Positions 1 through 15,200 of a stretch of DNA of 64,000 bases are shown piece after piece; within the stretch, counting starts at the first letter, position 1; each line of letters begins with the position of its first letter. The stretch covers positions 186,001-250,000 of the forward strand of contig JAXGGA010000073.1 in NCBI GenBank assembly GCA_038373865.1, read 5' to 3'. The notes under the pieces are model-generated. The model did no database searches. It was not told where the DNA came from and saw only the letters and a program-made list of their open reading frames with translations. Source of the DNA: Uloborus plumipes (Eukaryota; Arthropoda; Arachnida; Araneae; Uloboridae). The translations under genes and the position numbers were made by a program.

Positions 1-251
1 GGTGTTAGAACCAGCTTCATTTTTTGCAATGCAGGTATAGGTGCCCATGTCAGATGGTTGAGTGAGTGAAATATGAAGATCTCCAGAGGAATACAGCTTA
101 TAGCGAGGGTTGTATAAATCTATAGACCTGCTATTATGCTCCCAAGAAATAACTGGTTTTGGAGAACCTTCAGCAGCACATTTCAGAACTGCAGGCTGGG
201 CTTGTGTTGTTTCATATTTTGACAAATAATTTTCAATTATTCTAGGAGAAG
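1..251 (-). CDS. HMCN1: Hemicentin-like exon, Ig domain D28 (truncated by window edge)
   Basis: The exon opens [16 protein letters not shown], with first Cys in LKCAAEGSP, Trp in ISWEHNSR and second Cys in [14 protein letters not shown]. The acceptor is ATTTTCAG. The last strand and the donor lie beyond the window edge at position 1, so the array continues further. Confidence 0.9.
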
Positions 252-3200
252 CTGAAAATAAGTTTTTTAAAAATTCATTGAAAAAAACTTGAAATGGTGC
301 GTTCACTTTTATGAATGCACTTCATGTAATTCAGAGTAAGTACGCAGTAAAAAGGAAAGAAGGAAATACCGAATAAAACATTTAATCAAAGCTGTAAATT
401 GTACATTATTTTTACAAACAGAAACTAAATTTATAAGGAAAAATTCCACTTCTTGGTAGCTATCACTACAGTAGAAACCAGTTAACCTGAACTCTACTTA
501 TCTAAAATTCAGCTTAAGCTAAACAGATTTTTTTAAAGACATTCTAATTAAAAAGCTTACTTAAACAGTTTTAAATAAACTAAAAACAAAATAATTCTTC
601 TTCAACATGCATAATTTTGTACACATTAAAAAAACTAGTGTAATATTCAAGAATTATATTTAATATAAGTTGTTGCTGTCTTGTGCCAGCTACGCAGGCA
701 ATTTGGGTTGTGCTGCTTTACTTTTCCAACTGTACCATAATTTGATGGGTAAGGGCAGCATTGATGCTCTGATGGAAAATGGAGGTCTTTGATGACTAAC
801 GGTAATTTCACAGTATTCAACAATTGTTTGCAACCCCCAAGAGACAATAGAAAAGTCAGTAAGAATTTTGTGAATGTTTGTGGGCAAGAGATGTGAAAAT
901 ATAAACGTTCTTAATGCTGACTTGTGTCCCTATTTCAGAAAAAAAAGATGCCGCTTTTGTAAGCAATATACAGGATTGTATGGTTATGAACAGAATCAGT
1001 ATTTTCAAAAGAAGCTATTTCTTATACATAGCAAGAAACAACTCCCCCCCTCCCCCTATCTTAATCCATATTTAAGATTTTATATAAAGTGGGATTGGTA
1101 TAAATATTCATCTAAAATTCACAAGAAAGCACCCTCCAGTTGATAATCAATTTTGTCTTAATGAGGTCCAACTGAGATGACAGAAGTAATCTGAGAACAT
1201 CAATTAAAATGTAGAAGCAATAATAGCAATATAATTAAAGGATGCTAAACATTTCAACTATTTCGGACACACAATAGATATTATTAAAAATAACGGTTAT
1301 AAAAAGAAAATGCATACAAGTATCATACATAAAACGTGAAGCCTTCGCACAGCTTCAAAAGAGCCAACTTCATTTTCAGCAAGGCACTTGTACACTCCAC
1401 CATGAGATTCATTTGCAATTGGAAAATGAAGTGTACCATCAGGAAATATTTGATGCTCTGAAATAAAAAAACAAAACAAAGAATGATGTTTCCGTTCATA
1501 TATTTTTTAATTTTAGGTGAATAATAATAGCTATGAAAATAGTAATAAACAACATGCCTTTGTTATCAAGAATTAAAGTTGAATCTTTATGCCACATGAC
1601 TATAGGTGGGGGACTGCCCTTTGCATCGCATTGAAGAGATACTGTCTCCCCAGCTCGAACTTTCTGAACATTTTCCGTCTCTTTTATGACAGGAGGTGCT
1701 AGGATTAAATATTCATAAGAAAGAAAATTATAAGAATACAATGAAAAAACAGCTTACTCTTTACAACAACAAAATACAGTCGAGTCTCGAGAACTTGAAG
1801 TCTCAAGTTCTCGAACTAAATGCTTTGAGTTACCGGTAGTTCAAGTAATGGGAAATTTTGATAACCTTCTCAAGAGTTTGGTACTATATGAAGACTTTGA
1901 GATAAAAGCATATTTGAGTTATCGAGACTCGACTGTATGTTTTAATTTATTATCATGTATCTTTGATACAGAGATATACTTGAATTAGTTCAACGGTTTC
2001 CAACACCTAAGGGTAATTACCCGCAATGGGGCAAAATGAGATCTTCTAAGAGATAAAGACAAGTAGAAGGATTGGATCCTTAAGCACTGAGTTACCACCT
2101 TTAAGCCAAGAATAAGACAGAGCAACATGCAAAATACAGACATCCTGGGTACGACATCAAGAGACTGCAGTGTCAAAAACAAGTTGTCTGTATTCTGCAT
2201 GTTGGATAATTGTTCAGTCACAAAACTACACAAAATCATGAGTATCAAATCTAATTAACTACCTAGTCTGTAACCATTAATGAAATTAGTTAAAAAATAT
2301 AGGGCATTGGAAAATTTCAATTTTTAGGTATTAAGCTTAGAGTGCCGATTGAAAACAACTGCCCCAAATATTTCCCCCAAATTTTATCATTGCAAAAATT
2401 GGACTTAGTGAATAACATAAATTAGTTTATATATTTTAACCCTTTACTAAATAACTAAAAAAATAATCATAATACATACCAGTAACCTTCAATGTAAAAT
2501 TCTTATGATGCAATCCAGCTTCATTAGTTGCCCTGCATGTGTAATTTCCCGCATCATCAAGATTGACATTGCTTAAACGTATGGAGGAGTTTTCCATCTT
2601 TGTATATTTAGAATTTGTTAACGGCAAAGGTGAATTGTTCTTCAACCAGTCAATTTCAGGAGTAGGATAACCTGATGCTTTGCACGTCAGTACTGTATCT
2701 TTCCCAGCGAGAACTTTTACAGTCGATGAGTCATTTGCAATGAACGGAGGCTCTGTAGGGGAGAGATCATAAATAATAAAGGGCTTATATCATATAAATG
2801 TTATGAGAAAACACAGTTGCAAGAAATTCATGAGAAAGACAGCTTAATACTTCTATTTATTCAAAAGACTTAAAGACAGACTACCGATGAAAACATAAAA
2901 GGTCAAACTGTTATAAATTTGAGATATTTTTTAATGTATTATTTCAACACACCTTATCTTAGTGTTAATGAATTTATACAAAAAGAAGGAAAGGAAAATA
3001 ATATTACTAAAAAGGTTGTTTTCAAAGCTGAATCCCATATATTTTAAAATGATTTTTTTCAAATGCAAAATCGCTCTAATCTGTAATAAATTAAAAGAAA
3101 TTTTCACTCCGAAAATTAAACTGGATGGTTCAACGGTTTGCATCACAATGAACTAACAATATAAAATTTAACAAAAAGGAAACAAATTTCTAATTTTGCA

Positions 3201-6200
3201 TGAACAAAAATGGGAATTCATTGTTTAGCAGCTGAATGATTGAACATTTAGCATTTTGTCAGGTGGCTATTTGTTACAGCCTTAATCAGGGTTTATGCAC
3301 GATACAGTGTGAGGAAAAAAAAAAAAAAAAAACAATAAGAAAAAAAAAAACTAATACAATTCATACAATGCAAATATAATAAACAAAAACCTGGTACCTA
3401 AAATGCTGACAGTAAAGTCACGAGTTGCATTGCCAACAGCGTTGGTCGCTAAACAACTATACTTCGCAGAATCTTTTAGTTGAGGATTCAGTATAGTTAT
3501 CTGCATGCCTTGATTCTCAATATGAACATTGGGCAGAAGTCTTGGTATTATTGGAATAGAGTTTTTAAACCACACAACTTTAGGAATGGGTACTCCTGAT
3601 GCTGGGCAATTAATAGTCACAGGATTTCCCACAGCAGATGTAGTGAACGTTGTTTCATCACTGCCTTCAATTTTGGCTGGAACTGAAAATTATTAATTAC
3701 AAAAACTGCTTATGATATAGAAAAGTAACTTATGAAGCACCAAACACATAAATTAATAATTAAGAATTAAGGGAATCTTTATCTCGATTAAAAAAAATTC
3801 TAAACTTACCTGATTAGTTAAAATATTAAGGTCTATAACGAAATGTTGGCCAAATTATGGAGCCTTATTTTTCTCCATGACTCGGGGGAATGACCCTAAA
3901 TTGTTTCAAAACTATCTTCAAAGAAATTATTAACATATATATACCTTGCTTAAAAGAATACCGTTGGTTCCAAGAAATATTATTAGATAAAGTGGGGCAT
4001 TCAATTAAGCAGGGATCTTTAACATTGGGTCTATAGCATGGGAGAACATTTGGTTTCGGGATATTTTATTCGTATAAGCGGGGTATTCGTTTATCCATTA
4101 CCCGATTAAGCGGAGACACGACGGTGTATATATATGATCGTTTTCTTTTAGATAAAAACTGAAATAAGAAATCTAAACTGAACTGATCCTTTTTCACCTA
4201 ACAAAAATTTATCAACCGTGGCATAAACTCTACGAAAAGACGGATTCCCCAGGTTCTATTTTTTATGTTTTTCCCAATTATAGTACTGAATGCACCAAAG
4301 GCTCAGTCTGAGTGATTTTCTACCCTTAAGATGGCTTCATAATCGAATCAATTCCTATAAGCGCTTCATTTGCATATACTGTGTACACCAATAATTCACC
4401 CCCCCCCCCCCATACATAATAATTAAAACACACACACTCACTCAGGTCCATTTTGAATCGTTCAAAATACTTTCCTAATAGTTACGAAATATAGTCTAAA
4501 TAATAAATATTTTTGACTTGAAAGTGCTTTTCATAAAGGGTATTAGCAGTAAAATTTGTGACATGAATTGCAAAAGAGTAGATGTGTTTGCATCTACTCT
4601 GATAGTGAAGCTCCCCTAAATCTCTAAATAAGATTGTAATGACATCCACATCATTTGGAAATGTTACATATACTTCAAATTTTGAAAATCTGACTAAGAA
4701 CACACTAGAGGGTATCTGCAGACTTGTGCACTACCAGATAGATCCCCTAGCTAGAAAAAGTTATTGGCTTTTATTTAACTAGGGAAGATTTCCTTGTCAA
4801 AGAGGAAAATAGATAAATTTGAGACATTAAAAAAAAACAAATTCAAAATATCTCTGCTTTTGTATGCAAATATCAGAGATGAAAACAGCTCAAAGTCAAA
4901 AAAGAGGAAAAATTGTGTGGCTTAACATTTGAATAGATTTTTTTTTTCTTTTCAATATTATGCAAAATTAGTCATGAGAGATCTCTTAATTTGTACCCTG
5001 AAATTGAATGTAAAAAACGAAGATTGAAAGCTTTTCATTTATTTTCAAAACCTTTTTTTTTGCTAATTTCCTATTTCTATCTTTTTAAGAGATACAAAAC
5101 AATACAGAAATGTAAAAAAATGGACAGGGGGGAGGGGGTTCTAATTGATATTGCATGGTCTTTTTGTTATTTTGACAAATTTTCATTATGAGATAAAAAT
5201 TATTTTTAGAATTTTTTTGACTGAGATCTCAAATATTTTAGTTGCATTTTCTTAATTTCTACTTCCTACAGCAGAAACTTATGTTTTTGGCAGCATGCCA
5301 AAATAGAGTACATAGTTCGTCAATAATTGCATTTCACCCTTGAGGTTTCAATCCTGCTGCATCCTAAAAACGTTTCCATAATTTTGGAAGTTGGAAGTAA
5401 TTTCAACCTTTACTACTTTAATTCAACTTACTTTATGCTTTATTTTAACAATAAATGAAAACATTTTTTCTAAACATGATGCAACATTAACTTTTAGAGC
5501 GCGGAAAGAAAAAAAAAAATAAAAAGAGCGGAAAATCGCAGATCCGCGGAAGATTTTCATCCCTGAAATATAAATAAAGAAGAAAAAGAAAATTAATAAA
5601 ACAAAATATCTTACCATTTACTTTTACAGTGAACATCCTATTCACTTTTCCAGCAATATTACTAGCTTCACATGCATAATTACCATTTTGGCTCAAATCA
5701 GAATTTGAAATTTCTAAGCTTGTATTATTAACGAAAATATTTTCCTGGTCAGATAAAACAACACCATCTTTACTCCAAACAATAGCAGGATTTGGATGTC
5801 CAATTGCTGGGCAAGTAATTCTTCCTGAAGAACCAAGGACAATTGGCAATATTTTATCCTTCTGGTCATCAGTGAATTTAGGAGGTACTGTAAGAAAAAA
5901 GAGACACTTGGTTGATTTATATTATAGGTATATGCATAATCATGAATATGCATCTTCTTTTTTGTGCATAAAAAGTTACGTTATAATGCTGATTAAAAAA
6001 AAAATATTGCCAGTTATTACACCTAATAGCTAGTCCCAAAATTTACTTGCAGGGCTTGAGTGTACATAGTGGCAAATAGAACTTCTTAAAATCAAAGATA
6101 TCGACAATGAAAAGTTCGAGAAATTACTATAGCAAGTATTTTGAATTTAAAAACAAAGTGGTTACAATAATTAAGCGCCCTTGTCTTGGTAAATTGTGTA

Positions 6201-9200
6201 AGATCTCTGCTTATATGTCTACATACCATTGTTTTCACTAAATAATTCCTTTTCAATTTTTTCAGATGCAAAATTCATGTTACATACCCAATGGAACTCT
6301 ACATTTTGGTGTTTAAATTTTATTTGCTGCTGGTGTGTTGTTCTATAATGGTTAAATTAATGGCTCGGGTACAAATATTCACTATTTATGCCTGAGCTAT
6401 TCGTTAAACCAATACAGAACAACACACCAGCAGCAAATAAAATCGAAACACCAAAGTATAGAGTTCTGTTAGGCATGTAACATGAATGTTATACTTCTCT
6501 TACTTACCTAAGACAGTTAAGTTAAACTTCTGCTCCACAGATCCTGCATTATTAGTAGCAATGCATGTATATTCCCCAGCTTCTTCTGTTAAAGCGTATG
6601 TGAAGAAAAGGGCATTATTGTTGTTAATTAGCTGAACGTTTTCACTTTTTGGCAAAGGTAAACCATTCTTTAACCATGTGATTCTAGGCGGTGGTGTACC
6701 AGAGGCTTCACAGTCAATACGAGTGGGTTTCCCAAGAATCACAAAATACTCTCTACTTCTACCGTTTGCCTCAATATCTGGTGGTACTATAAGAAATAAA
6801 GTAAATTAAACATATACATAAATTTTAAAATATATACAATGCATTTATTTATACACCCTTTCTCTACAGGTCAAATAATTTATCTAAAGTATTTTTAAAA
6901 ACCAATCAACAGCAAAAGGAGAAATTCAAGTACAGAATCCAATCTCAGAAGGTAGTCAAATTCCTAACACATTTGATACGATTTCAAAGCTTTATTTGTA
7001 AAATTAAAAACATGCTCTAAAACAAAAAATGAGCGTTCTTGTTTTTGAAAGTTTTTTTTTTTAAATATTAAAATTACAAACTTATCATTTATTTTCAGCC
7101 AATGAATTAAATTTCTGCAAAAATAAAATCTTAAGATACAATTATAATTAAACAAGAGCAAAGCATTACACCCTTAACTTGAAAGGTGTTTTATTCTGCA
7201 AAGTAAGTGGTGAGGTGGGTGTATGTATCTCAACATAATATTTCTTGTGTACACCATAAAAGTTGCCAAGTTAACACATTAAAACTTTCAATGATTTTTG
7301 TGTTATTTATTTACATAAATACAGCTGAAACAGTACTGTAACTGTGCCTATATGCATATAAAGGCATCTAATGTAATAATTACAAAATTTTATATACAAG
7401 TAAAGAGATCTTGAAATATCTATTATAAAACTATTTAAGGACAAAATTATGAAGGTATTTATTACAGCGCAAACACCAAAAAATCGACTTCATTCAAAGC
7501 TAACTTACTCTCTTATACTCGATCACTTTCTTTCTTTCTTTTTTTTTTAGGCTTAAAAAAAAATATTGACTCATAGCACCAATCTAGTAAAATAAAATTT
7601 TTTAATTTATATTTCGTTGGGGTATAAGATACCTTATTTCACCAGTTAAAGGTTAAAAAGAGATCTAAATCAATAAACTACATGTTCCTTATGAAGCGTA
7701 AAAAAGAAGATTCTCATGCTATTGAATCAGTTTTTTAAGTGGTTGAGCATAAATCACAACCCTCCCCTCAAAAAAAAAAAAAAAAAAAAGAGTAAAAAGA
7801 AAAGAAAAGCAAAATGAATTCAACACAAAACTGCATGTATGTTTATTATAACTACCAGTCACTAAAGACGTACACAAAGTGCAATTTAAAAGATTTTAAA
7901 TACTGTCGGCCCCGCTTAAATGAATGCTATCGGTTCCTGGAAATATTATTCGATTAAGCAGGGATCTTGAACATCGTGTCTATGCCATGGGGAACATTCG
8001 GTTCCGGGATTTGTTATTCATATAAGCGGGTTATTTGTTTATCCTTTACCCGATTAAGACAGTACATGAATGATTTTTGACTAACACATTACAAAGGGCT
8101 CTGTCAAATATACTTACTTGAAACAGTAAGTGGAACTTCTTTCCTGGTGTAACCAGCAATATTTTCAGCCTCGCAAGCATAAGTCCCTGAATCTGAGCTT
8201 TGAACACTTAATATATCAAGGTACTGACCAGCACCAGAAAGACTAATTCTAGTATCATTTCGGTGAATAACGGCTCCATTATGGTACCAGGTAATTGCTG
8301 GAAATGGCAATCCGAAAGCATCACAAAAGATTCTGACAGTCTGGTTCACAATGGGATCATTTGCGCTTTGAATAGATGCCTGCTCAATACTTGGCGGAAC
8401 TAGAATGTAGGTTAATAAATATTTTAGTTTTTAATGCACACATAAATATCAATGCATATTCTAAGATGCATATAATAAATTTCGTACAAAAGCAAAAGAG
8501 GAAATATCTTATTATGAATTGTAACACTATTTTAATACTAATTATAAAAGCTAGAGATGCACCAATTATTTGGCCATAATCTGCCAAATTTTTCCGATTA
8601 ATCGGCGGAAAAAATATTTAAAAAATATTATTTTTCAAAACATACCTTCAATAAGGAGCTATGCTGATTAAATTTACTAAGAGTAAATAATTTTCTGCAA
8701 ACATTAGGTACTATAGCATGTAATATGGAAGTTGTGTGAGTAAAGGAAAACACATAGTTCAAAAAGTGCATAAAACTAAATGAAACATTTAAAAAAGAAC
8801 CCTCACTGCTGATATTCACACGACAGTTATAAATAATTAAATTGCAGGACTTTTAAATTGGAATGGGAAAAACATGAATATTTCATTTTATTAATAATTT
8901 GCTAAAGTTTGCAACTAAAAGGAGGAAAAAATATTTTTTGATTAAAATTACTTTAAGTATATCTTGAGCAAGATATGCCATGAAATATACAGCAACCCCT
9001 CGTTATATCGTGCTTTTTGGGGGACAAGAAAAAAGCGCGATGTATCCGAAAGCGGGATATAACCGAGGTCATTAAAAATAGTTTTCTATCCAGCATGCAA
9101 GTAAATTATACGTGCACACTGCACAAACATAAAATTCATTTATTCGAACATTAACTTTTTTTTTCAGTCAAAAGTAACAAAAAAAATATAACTTTTACAG

Positions 9201-12200
9201 ATTACTATTACACATTACTAACAGATGCTTTTCACTCATTGTATCAATACAAAAGAAAGTGTTCAGTAGTTTCCAAACTGTCTCCGCAGTATGCAAGTTT
9301 GGGTGACAGAAATTTGCTGCTTCTTTTCAGCGAATTCAGAAGAATAGAAGAACCTTCGTTTTGTTCATTGATGACAAAATAAATGAGAAAGAGACCTTTT
9401 CTGAACACCTTACATATTTTCTCAAAAATGGTTTCGAACTAAGTTTTTTTTTCTTTGGAGACAAAAGAAAAGAGCGATATATCCGAATGAGCGATATAAC
9501 GAGGGGCTACTGTATTTATAAACAATAAATAACTTTCTGCAACACAAAAGTAATATGTAGTATGAAAGTGTAGTGAGAAAAACAAGACAAATAAATTAAA
9601 CTGTGTAATGGATCAAAGTACAAAAAATAATAATCTAAATAATAGATATAAATTTTTTTATTAATTAATTTTCCCAATTTGAATAAATAGGCATATATAT
9701 GCAATGTTGAAAGTTTTTCATGTGTCGAGATTTTTCTTAGTGTATTAACAACTTTATAATTTTCAAAGAAAAAGTTTTAGACTAAATGGGTACTAATAAT
9801 TAAAAAAATAAATTTAGATAAAAAGTGTCTAAAAGTGTGTTCACCACAATCTCCTCCGTTTTTTTTATTTGAATTTTTATGTCAAGTTCACTTTATTAAC
9901 AATATGAAAATTAGTTACAAGAAATTGGATGAATTTTTGAATCGGCTAAATTACTTATAGGTGCATCCTTAACAAAAGCCATTAAAAATAATGTTAGTTT
10001 ATTTGTTGTAGTGTGCATAGTTTAATAAATACATTGCAAATAGGGGCGCCATTGCCTCGAGAGAGGTTGAATTTCTTTATTAACATATAAGACAGCACAA
10101 GAAAGATTTACAACACAAAGAGAGGAGATAACATCCAGGGCATAGGCGGGAATCGAACCTGCAACCTCTTAAGGTTGAAAAGGAGAAACATCTACTTCTG
10201 AGCTACTGAGGCCCCCAAAAATAATGTTTTGAAATAAATATAAAAGAATTATTGAATTTATATTACTTGAATTCTTCCCCTTAATTTGTATTTGCCGTAA
10301 GTTTTGGTTTAGTTGTCCAATCTCATGACTTAAAAAATATTTAAAATCTTATTTTTGAGCAAATTATTTATTCATTACTTTGCTGGGTAAGGAAAAAAAA
10401 TTAATCTGAAACATAAACAACAAAAGTAGTAAAATGGTAATAGGATCATGTTTTATGAGAGCAATTAAGCCTTTTTTCCCCCTTAAGTTTTACAGCATTT
10501 ACGGAACATGAAAAAAATCTAGAAAATGATTTGGATGTCTTCATTTCTGCAACTAGACTACCCATTAAAGATTAATTATTACTTTAGTTGATTTGAGGCA
10601 TCAAACTTTTGATTTGTTCATTTGACATATGGAAAACCAGCACCTATAGTTCAGAGCCAAAGTATTCTCATGAACAACAAACATGAAGTATTTAAAAAAT
10701 TAGCGACTAATCATGCGGTTATAGGAATTTTGCACAAGTCCAACATGCTTGAATTCATAAGACCATAAACAGCATAAAGCAGACTTTGCTGCTAGGAGCT
10801 TACCATGAACTTTTACAAAATGCTCTGCTTCAGTATCACCAGCTTCATTTATGGCTAGGCAAGTATATTTCCCAGCATCTGCAGTAGTGATATGAGATAT
10901 CTTGAGCTTTTGGCCGTCTTGTGTAAATGCAATTCTGGGTCCAGATATCAACATCTGAGAGCCTTTGTACCACAGAACACGTGGTTTAGGAATGCCTTTC
11001 GCAACGCAGTCTAAAGTTAATACTGAGTTTTGTACTCCTACTTTGTGAAGCCCATGAGATGAAACATTAATTGTTGGAGGTACTGAAAAGAAAATGCTAG
11101 TAAATACTAACCTAAGACAAAGATAAAATAAATATCCATTTAAAATCAACAAGACATATTTGAAGAGTACCTTTAGCATTATTGTTTACATTAATTAAAG
11201 GTTACTTAGTCTGCAATAGTATTTAAAAGTGCGGCAAAGTTGTAACCAAAAATTTTTATGCAATACATATTTTGTAGCATTTCATACATAAATTCAACTT
11301 TAAATGCAAATACAACTAGAAAATATGTAAGTAAGTCATTCTAGAAATAAAACTGCATGAGAAAATGTGTGGTTAGTTCCTTACTTGCAACATATATTAT
11401 TAATATTAGAATATTGATCTATTAACCATACTTAGGCCTATTTAAAGCAAAATGCAACAATTTTGAAAAACTATTTTATTATGATTGGAAAATTCATAGC
11501 AAAATAAGAAGACATAGCCAAAGAAACAATTTTTTTCATACATCCAACTTTTATTGCTCTTTATTCTGATTTCACTTCAAGAAAAAAGTCGATTGATTTT
11601 AAATGATTATACATATTTAAAAGAAATTGTATGCAATGATGAAAAGATTTTGATGGGGGAAAAAGTTAATCATTGAGAAAGTACACATAAAAATACCAAA
11701 CGAAATTACCATAAACTGTCAAGTTATAAAACTTTTCATCCCAGCTACCTTCATTTTCTGAATGACATGTATATAAGCCAGCATCATGAATTGATGAACT
11801 GATTATCTTCAGCTTTCCAAATGCTGGAAAACTCTAAAATGTAAGCAATTACTATACATCAAAAAGAAAAAAAAAAAAACATGCATAGAAAAATGCTAAG
11901 CACCATTACTCAACCCAAAATATACAATACAGTGCAATCTTTGTTTATCCAGATGAAAATTTGGATAAGAGTAACAAGCAAAACAAATTCTTAAAGAAAC
12001 ATACATATCTTTTACTACAGCGAAAAACTATTCTTTAATAAAGTTACCTAGGATTGTTTCATGCACATACTTTATCATTTATTGTTCAGCTGTAGTAGTC
12101 CAAGTTATCCATGATGTTTCTTAGATTACTATAATTTACTGCACAATCTATGTAGAGAGCAATGCAAACCTATGTAATCTATGCAGGAGTTTTATCAAAA

Positions 12201-15200
12201 TAAAAAGTCAATGCTTGAGGTACTTGTAGTTATGTTCTTGTTATGATTTTACATTATCATTTAAATGTTTCTGAATTTGTTTTTAAATTTTATTTGTATT
12301 AACCAGAGATCCTATTTAACAAAGTTCTACTGTACAATATGATGTTTCAAAGTTATATTTCAGAGCACTGTGCTAGTTCGGCAAAACAGTAGAGTCTCGA
12401 AAATACAAGGTGATAAAAGCTGAGACAGACAAGTTTGGATTTCTGAAGAGTCTTGTTGCTTGGATGTAAAATTCCTAGGGCTTCGCAATAACCTGAAAAC
12501 AGCTATTTGCTAGAATTTTTTACCCTGCCCTTTAATTTTTTCGCTCCAGGTTTTTCTCAAAACTGAATTAGTGTCTTAGTGATGCAAAATCACTAGTATT
12601 TGCATTATTTTCAGTGTTAAATTTATTAGTTCAAGTTAAAAAAAAACAAAACACATTTGAGGTTTGTATTTTTTTTATATGTTTCTATTAAAATACTAAT
12701 AATCTGTTAATGTTAACTAGAGTTGTTTAAAATATTCTTACATCTTATATTGTTACAAGGCTTTTTTTTTCTTAAGACCTATTTAAAATATTATATTAAG
12801 ATTAAAAGATTTTGATGATCAATTATTTTTTAATCATGAATTTTATTTTCTAGATTAAATTTTACATATATTCATACATAATTTGTTGTGTCCTAGTCTC
12901 GCTGAAGGTTCTTGGCAGTTGGCTTTGGATGAGTGTAAATTGAAATTGATTGAAAACAAGATAAACATGGGTTGCTTTAATTGCATGTCGGCTAAACAAG
13001 TTGTTCTTGAGAAACGCCATTGTTTGTTTACAGAAAGAAATAAATTTAAAAACTAAATTCATTCCCAAATTTCTGATAAGGAGCACACTGTGAAAGATTT
13101 GATTGACAAGTGGTACATATATATGTGACTAAATATATGCATTTACGTATTTTTTTTTACTTGTTAATTTAAAAAGACGAGAAAAATGAGGAGCAAAACC
13201 TTACCAAATTAGGTTGTTGAAGAAGAGGCAAACCATCTTTTAACCAAGTAATGATTGGTTTGGGATGTCCTGTAGTCACACAATCAAGTGTTATCGAGTG
13301 TTGTTCCTTAACATAAATGGCAGTAATGTTATCAGCTGGGTGTGTGATTTTTGCAGATGCTAATGAAAATAAAAAGAATAAATTGAGCAATAATCATTAT
13401 AACAATGATGTGAGCAATTCCTTTACTAACTGTTTCACCTAAGAATGTTTTACTTGATAATGTAAAAAACCATAATACAGTGGCTGCCACTTATATGAAT
13501 TACATTTGTTCTAAACAGTTTTGATTTACTAAAATGGCTAATTCAATAAAGAGGCTAATTTTATTAAGCTGGATTTTGTTCTGTTTTTGGCGATTTGATT
13601 CATTACAGCAGTTAATTCAATTCATCACTGATTCAATTAACCGGCGTCTACTGTAATAAATGCTGGGAAATGCAATAAACCCACAACATATGAAACAGAG
13701 ATAAAAATATTTTTAAAAACTTAGAGACAATGCAAAGTAATCCTAAAATACTCCACACATTAAAATATGGAGTTGAAAAAATTCACTCATCACTTAACTG
13801 CAACATGTGACCTTATATTGAATTTATTTGAAACAAGAATTTTAGAAAGATTTTTATTATAAAAACGTTTAATAAAAATAAAACTTAATAACAATTAATG
13901 CAATTCAGAAAACATGACAAATAATGAAAAGTCCAAGAACCATACCAAGAACTAATAATTCCATTTCATGTTCAGTTTCTCCAGCAAAGTTGCTAGCAAT
14001 GCATGTGAAAACACCAGAATCATAAACTTGAGGTTTAATTATCTTTAGTTGCTTATTGTCAGGTGAGAACTCAAAGTTTGGAGACAAAGAGACAGAATTG
14101 ATCAAGTTCCCATTCTTTTTCCATGTGACTGCACCAAGATGGTTATCTTCAAGAACAGGACAATCAAAAGTAACAGTGTCACCCTCCTTAGATTTAATTT
14201 TTGATTCATTAATTGCAGATGTCATAACAGGTGGAGCTGAAAATTAAAACTATAATTAATATCAAAATTTTTTGCAAAAATCAACATTGTTTATCATTGA
14301 GAAATATAAAACACTGCTTGCAGAAAGGAATATTTTACATTTTACAGTTTCAAGCATTATTTACACATAACTATAAATACCAAAAATTAATTAACAACTG
14401 TAATTGATTTTTAATACAAATACACCATATTATGTGTTTGAATACATAAGTTAGATTCAGAAAAATAGAATTTAATAACAATGTGTGACAGATAAGCAAT
14501 GAAAAGCTTTACCATTAGTTTAGGAAAAAAATAAATAATTGAGCATAAAGGAATAACTTATGAAATAACATACACTAAACTCCCAATTATCAGCTTCATG
14601 AAGTGGCACATCAGTCAAGGAAAATCAGAAAAAGGGCAAAATACAATACTAGTGTGTGTAACATGTTAAAAAGTCCATATCACTAGCATGCATTTAAATT
14701 ATAGCTAAAAACAATAATAGTGTATGGAAAAAATGTAAAAGCTAAAAATGGATTGTTCATTATTGCTAAAGGATTACATACATACATTAGCAAATCGTGA
14801 AAACAGATTAATTGAAGCTGATCAAGCTAGGTTTCGCCAAAAACGTATAGGAAAGGGGAATTTTTTCAAACAAAACTGATCTAGTCATCTGTTTAGACGC
14901 ATAAGTAATATAGGTCTAAAATTCCGGTTGTAGTTTATAGTAGTGTAGGCCTAGATATCATGTTTCAATGAAATTGAAAGGTTTGATGTTGGAAGGGAGA
15001 AAGAATGAAGAAACAAAAAAGTAAAAATAGATTTCCTAAACTTGTTAAGTTAAAATAGGTGCTTTTATATTCAGTTAATCATCGGAAAAAGAAAAAAAAA
15101 AAAAAGGTAAAAGACTGGGGATAAGCCGCCGCAGTAAGATAGTTTACTGTACATTAATTTAGGACTTCTTCATGAACTACTATAAGAAATAATTTGAATG

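Noticed and set aside
10139..10216. A tRNA gene on the minus strand
   Set aside because: The A and B boxes are present, but the acceptor and anticodon stems do not pair and the sequence runs on into a SINE-type tail.
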